Source: Bradyrhizobiaceae bacterium (GTDB lineage: Bacteria > Pseudomonadota > Alphaproteobacteria > Rhizobiales > Xanthobacteraceae). From it: a stretch of DNA of 64,000 nucleotides. The notes under the pieces were generated by a model. The model had not been told where the DNA came from. It did no database searches and worked only from the letters and a program-made list of their open reading frames with translations. The position numbers and the translations under genes are program-made. This document shows, in pieces, positions 60,525-64,000 of this stretch. The stretch is from the NCBI GenBank assembly GCA_020853885.1, contig JADYXZ010000021.1, forward strand, positions 1 through 64,000, written 5' to 3'. Each line of letters starts with the position of its first letter. Positions within the stretch are counted from its first letter, which is position 1.

Positions 60525-61303
60525 ATGGCACGACGCAGAAGCAAAGGAAGCCGCCACCTCTCCCTGACGTTTCTCGGAACGCGCGGCGAGATCGACACGC
60601 GCTCCGCGCTTCACCGCCGCCACAGCGCATTGCTGGTGCGGCGCTGGCATACACGCATCATGATCGACTGCGGTGCCGATTGGCTGGGTCGGTTGAGAAA
60701 AGTTCGACCGACAGCGATCGTGCTTACCCACGCGCATCCCGATCACGCCCGCGGGCTCGCGCGCGGCGCCCCCTGCCCTGTTTATGCGACGCGGGCGACC
60801 TGGAAATCGCTGCGGGGCTATCCCCTTCGACAGCGGTTCAACATACCACTGCGGAAGCCACTACTGCTCGGCGGCATCCGCCTTGAAGCCTTCCCGCTGC
60901 GACACTCGCTGCATGCGCCCGCAGTCGGCTATCGCATTTCCGGCGGCGGAGCGCGGTTCTTCTACGCACCGGACCTCGTTTCGATCAGAAACCGGCGGGC
61001 TGCGCTCAAGGATGTCGACCTTTATGTGGGGGATGGCGCCGTGATCCGGCGGTCCCTGATCCGCCAGCGGAAAGGAACCCCATTGGCCACATCTCCATCC
61101 AGAAGCAGCTCGGCTGGTGCGGAAGCGAAGGCGTGCCGGCCGCAATCTTCACCCATTGCGGCAGCGAGATTGTGAAGGGCAAGGCGCGCGAACTCGATCG
61201 GCTCATTCGTGAGATGGGGACCAGGAGCGGCGTCGATGCGCGTATTGCGCACGATGGGACCCGAATCCGGCTGGGTCGCGCTAAGGTCGGGTCTTCAACC
61301 TGA
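60525..61303 (+). pseudogene. MBL-fold metallo-hydrolase with a frameshift
   Basis: From ATG 60525 the frame encodes LSLTFLGTRGEIDTRS, the zinc motif LTHAHPDHARGL and DLYVGDGAVIRRSLIRQRKG. At the C4 run 61078-61081 the frame then ends after a nonsense tail at 61175. In the +2 frame the protein continues at once: IGHISIQKQLGWCGSEGVPA then AIFTHCGSEIVKGKARELDR to a stop at 61301. One missing C explains this. Corrected length is about 259 residues. Either a sequence error or a true inactivation. The 3' end overlaps the CapA gene by 23 bases. Confidence 0.85.
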
Positions 61304-62386
61304 GGCGGTTTTTCATCGCCGGTTCAAACCGGAGGCCGAATCCCATGCTCTCGCGTTCGAGCGTTTCCCGCAACCAGGCGGTGTCTTCGTCAGAAGCGGC
61401 GTTGAGCCGGAATTGTCTGATCTGCAGGACAACGAGCTCGAGGCTTTCGACGGCGCCCGTCTCCGCTTCGACATCGGTGAAGTACATCAGCGAGAGGTCG
61501 TCGCGGAACTCCTCATGTCCGCTGATGCCCTCATAGTCGTTCAGGAAATCCCCACAGCCATAGAGGATCAACCGACCGCGATAGACTTCGATCGCCTTGG
61601 CATGATGCGAGGAATGGCCGTGGACGATGGAAACATTCGCGCGATCGACGAGCGCATGGGCGATTGCCCGGTGCTCAGGCAGAATTTCGTATCCCAGTTC
61701 GGCCCCCAATGGATCGATACGACGACGATGTCGCCGGGTTGCCGGATGCGCTCGATTTCGCCAGCGAGCCGATCGACCACCGCCTCCGACAATCCGGGAA
61801 GAAAATTCACGCCGGGTCGGCCCGGTTTCGCCGCCCACGCCGCGGGCGTGCCGCTAGAGTCGAGCGCGCAGGAAAAGATGACACCGCGGGCCTGACCACC
61901 AATATCGTGGATCGCCGGTGCGGCTGCCTGCTCCGGGTCGCTGCCCGCCCCACAAAACTTGATCTCGTGCAGCGCCAGTGTCTGCAGCGTGTCGGCGAGG
62001 CCGCGAGCGCCAAAATCAAGGATGTGATTGTTGGCGAGCACGCAGCAATCGATTTCCGCCGCCTGCAAACACGCCGCGTTCTCCGGGCTCATCCGATAAT
62101 TGATGCCCTTTGGCGCGAAGGCACTGCTGCGGGTGATGCTGGTTTCCAGATTGACGATCTTAAGGTCGGGTTGCCGCCGCCGCCATTCCTCCAGCGCGTC
62201 GCCCCAGACATAGGCAGAATTCACCGGCCGCGGGATCGGACCGTTCTTCAGCTCAGCGATGCGCACGTAGTCCTCGGCTGATTGCACATGGCGTTCGTGC
62301 AGCAGCGGATCACACGGATACGCCAATACCTGATCGATCCCGCGACCGGTCATGACGTCCCCGCTCACAAATATTCTGACGTTCAT
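61281..62386 (-). pseudogene. CapA-family poly-gamma-glutamate-type metallophosphatase with a frameshift
   Basis: From ATG 62386 the frame encodes VSGDVMTGRGID, VNLETSITRS, ANNHILDFGARG and VVVSIHWGPNW. At a G3 run (61693-61695) it shifts: the following family residues GYEILPEHRAIAHALVDRAN then VSIVHGHSSHHAKAIEV appear in another frame down to a stop at 61281. One missing G restores 368 residues. CapA-like proteins are calcineurin-fold metallophosphoesterases. The start overlaps the RtcB stop by 4 bases (ATGA). Confidence 0.85.
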
Positions 62387-63813
62387 CCCTTGATGCAGAC
62401 GAGCGGCCGCACCCGCGCCACGCGTCGGGCCAGGCCGGCGCATTCGGAGGCGCGCACCACGGCGCCAATGTCCTTGTAGGCCTCGGGCGCCTCCTCGGCG
62501 ATGCCGCGCGTCGACGGGCTGCGCACGAAGATCCCACGCGCGGCAAGATCGTCCTGCACCTTGCGCCCGCTATAGCGCTTGAGCGCCGCGTTGCGCGACA
62601 TGGCGCGGCCGGCGCCGTGACACGCGGAAGAAAATGCTTTCTGTTCGCTCGTGGCCTCGCCGGCGAGAATATAAGAGCCCGTCCCCATACTGCCGCCGAT
62701 CAGCACCGGCTGGCCGACCGCTCGCAGTGCTTCCGGCAAACTCGGATGGCCCGGCCCGAACGCGCGCGTGGCGCCTTTGCGATGGACATAGAGGTCCCGC
62801 GCCTCACCGTTCACCGCATGCTGTTCGACCTTGCAGGTGTTGTGCGAGACGTCGAACAGCAGTCTGAGGTGCGTATCGGGGAAGAAGTACTTGAAGACGC
62901 GGCGGGCGTAGTGGCCGATGATCTCGCGGTTCGCCAGCGCGCAATTGATCGCCGCGCGCATGGCGCCGAGATAGCGCTGCCCGGTCTCCGATTTGATCGG
63001 CGCGCAGGCCAGCTCGCGGTCCGGCAGCGTAATCCCCGCCTGCCGGGCGGCGCCGATCATCTCCGCCAGAAACTCGCTGCCGATCTGATGCCCAAGGCCG
63101 CGCGATCCGCAATGGATGGTGACAACCACTTCGTCCTGTTTCACCCCGAATACTTCCGCGGTCGCCGGATCGAAGATCTCCGCGACGGCCTGAACCTCGA
63201 GGTAGTGATTTCCCGACCCCAGCGTTCCCATTTCGCGGCGCTGGCGCTTCTTCGCGCGATCGGACACATGCTCCGGCTGCGCACCTTGCATCACGCCACC
63301 TTCCTCGATCCGCGCGAGATCGGCCTCCTCGCCCCATCCCCGTTCGATCGCCCAGCGCGCGCCGCCCGAAAGCATCGCGTTCATCTCGACGGCGTCGAGG
63401 GTGATCGCGCCTCTACTGCCGACGCCGGCGGGAATCTGCCGGACCAATGAGTCCGCGAGCGACCGTTGCACGGGCTCGATATCGTTCACCGTAAGGCCGG
63501 TCAGCATGGTGCGGACGCCGCAGGAGATGTCGAAGCCAACGCCGCCGGCGGAGATGACGCCGCCTGCGTCCGCATCGAATGCGGCAACGCCACCGATCGG
63601 AAATCCGTAGCCCCAATGCGCGTCGGGCATGACGAACGACGCGCCGACGATGCCGGGCAGCCTGGCGACGTTGGTGGCCTGCACATAGACCTGATCATCC
63701 ATCGCGCGGATCAGGTCTTCGTCCGCGTAGATGATCGAAGGCACGCGCATGTCGCCGGTCGGCTCGATGCGCCAGGTCATCTCGTCGATGCGGGTGAAGC
63801 GGGCGGGATCCAT
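62383..63813 (-). CDS. rtcB: RNA ligase RtcB
   Basis: tRNA-splicing/RNA-repair ligase, 476 residues, joining 2',3'-cyclic phosphate and 5'-OH ends with GTP. Metal and guanylate-site motifs: PDAHWGYGFPIGGVAAFD, GGVGFDISCGVR (Cys), GSGNHYLEV, HCGSRGLGHQIG, VSHNTCKVEQH and SACHGAGRAMSR (the His that takes GMP). The ribosome site GGAGG precedes the start by 7 bases. Encoded directly downstream of archease, its known cofactor protein. Confidence 0.95.
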   Translation of the reverse strand: MDPARFTRIDEMTWRIEPTGDMRVPSIIYADEDLIRAMDDQVYVQATNVARLPGIVGASFVMPDAHWGYGFPIGGVAAFDADAGGVISAGGVGFDISCGVRTMLTGLTVNDIEPVQRSLADSLVRQIPAGVGSRGAITLDAVEMNAMLSGGARWAIERGWGEEADLARIEEGGVMQGAQPEHVSDRAKKRQRREMGTLGSGNHYLEVQAVAEIFDPATAEVFGVKQDEVVVTIHCGSRGLGHQIGSEFLAEMIGAARQAGITLPDRELACAPIKSETGQRYLGAMRAAINCALANREIIGHYARRVFKYFFPDTHLRLLFDVSHNTCKVEQHAVNGEARDLYVHRKGATRAFGPGHPSLPEALRAVGQPVLIGGSMGTGSYILAGEATSEQKAFSSACHGAGRAMSRNAALKRYSGRKVQDDLAARGIFVRSPSTRGIAEEAPEAYKDIGAVVRASECAGLARRVARVRPLVCIKG

Positions 63814-63824
63814 CGCCGGTCCTC

Positions 63825-64000
63825 CTACACGTCGACGACACAGGCTGCCGACCAGCGGCCATCGGCATCCTTTGCAACCCGCAGGGCCGTGTACGTCGCG
63901 CCCTTCGGCTCACATGCCGGCTGGTGGCGCCCGACGTCGACAGGCTCGCCCCAAAGCTTCCCCTCGAGATGCGTTCCCTCGATCTTCACCTCGAAGCGGC
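63825..64000 (-). CDS. Archease (5' part off the window)
   Basis: Only the C-terminal 58 codons are visible; the reading is FEVKIEGTHLEGKLWGEPVD then RHQPACEPKGATYTALRVAK and ends WSAACVVDV. The GE-V-x-RH, KGATY and DV-end features match archease, which activates RtcB. The stop lies 11 bases before RtcB, and the pair is a common operon. Confidence 0.82.
   Translation of the reverse strand, partial: RFEVKIEGTHLEGKLWGEPVDVGRHQPACEPKGATYTALRVAKDADGRWSAACVVDV

Noticed and set aside
1-64000. CRISPR arrays, tRNA, rRNA and insertion sequences
   Set aside because: No regularly spaced repeats, no recognisable RNA gene and no transposase or integrase reading was seen by eye.

Overview
The window comes from a high-GC alphaproteobacterium, most likely a Bradyrhizobium-like member of the Hyphomicrobiales. 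I infer this from the GC-rich third codon positions, the many Liv-type and Tct-type uptake systems with periplasmic binding proteins, ATGA-coupled operons, and three TTGAT-N4-(A/G)TCAA boxes of the FixK/FnrN type near the right end. No rRNA, tRNA, CRISPR array, transposase or integrase was recognised.

Layout. (1) 1-3629: phosphonate uptake genes phnE (cut by the window edge), phnD and phnC on the minus strand, divergent from a phosphonate-associated hexapeptide acyltransferase that has a near-consensus PHO box. (2) 3900-14578: an AraC-type regulator, then a co-directional block with 2-oxoacid/acetoin dehydrogenase E1 alpha and E1 beta, a free-standing lipoyl domain, a VOC protein, a short-chain dehydrogenase, a zinc alcohol dehydrogenase and a complete Liv-type ABC transporter. 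No E2 or E3 gene is present. (3) 14724-18000: a CobW-type GTPase and an M24 peptidase homologue with a substituted metal ligand, followed by a graveyard with a broken E2 acyltransferase (amber codon, catalytic His lost) and the tail of an MgtE-like transporter. (4) 18025-56376: a large accessory catabolic island. It has two more Liv-type systems (one with a LivH-LivM fusion), a TctABC transporter plus a second TctC, two GntR regulators, an enamidase-like amidohydrolase, a CoxG-like protein, an AA_synth protein, a three-subunit molybdenum hydroxylase plus an orphan large subunit, two UbiD decarboxylases with UbiX, an alcohol dehydrogenase, a ThDP enzyme, an ACMSD-like decarboxylase, an HMGL-like aldolase/synthase, three alpha/beta or isochorismatase-type hydrolases and a DUF1330 protein. 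(5) 56377-64000: a metabolic-stress block with FixK/FNR boxes: PRPP synthetase-like, APH-like kinase, hydrolase, phosphoribosyltransferase, metallo-beta-lactamase fold protein, CapA-like protein, RtcB RNA ligase and archease. The metallo-beta-lactamase and CapA genes each carry a one-base deletion in a C/G run.

How it may work together. The island looks like a multi-substrate pathway for (hetero)aromatic carboxylic acids: ABC and TTT uptake, hydroxylation by the Mo enzyme, prFMN-dependent decarboxylation by UbiD with UbiX, ring opening by the enamidase-like and alpha/beta hydrolases, and clean-up by the isochorismatase-like, ACMSD-like and aldolase-like enzymes. Several promoters in the island carry related AT-rich palindromes (TGTATGnTATTAT, ATATTGTATGATC), so one or both GntR regulators may control scattered operons. 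The functional chain is inference from families and context. The family assignments, overlaps, palindromes, stops and frameshifts are read directly from the sequence.
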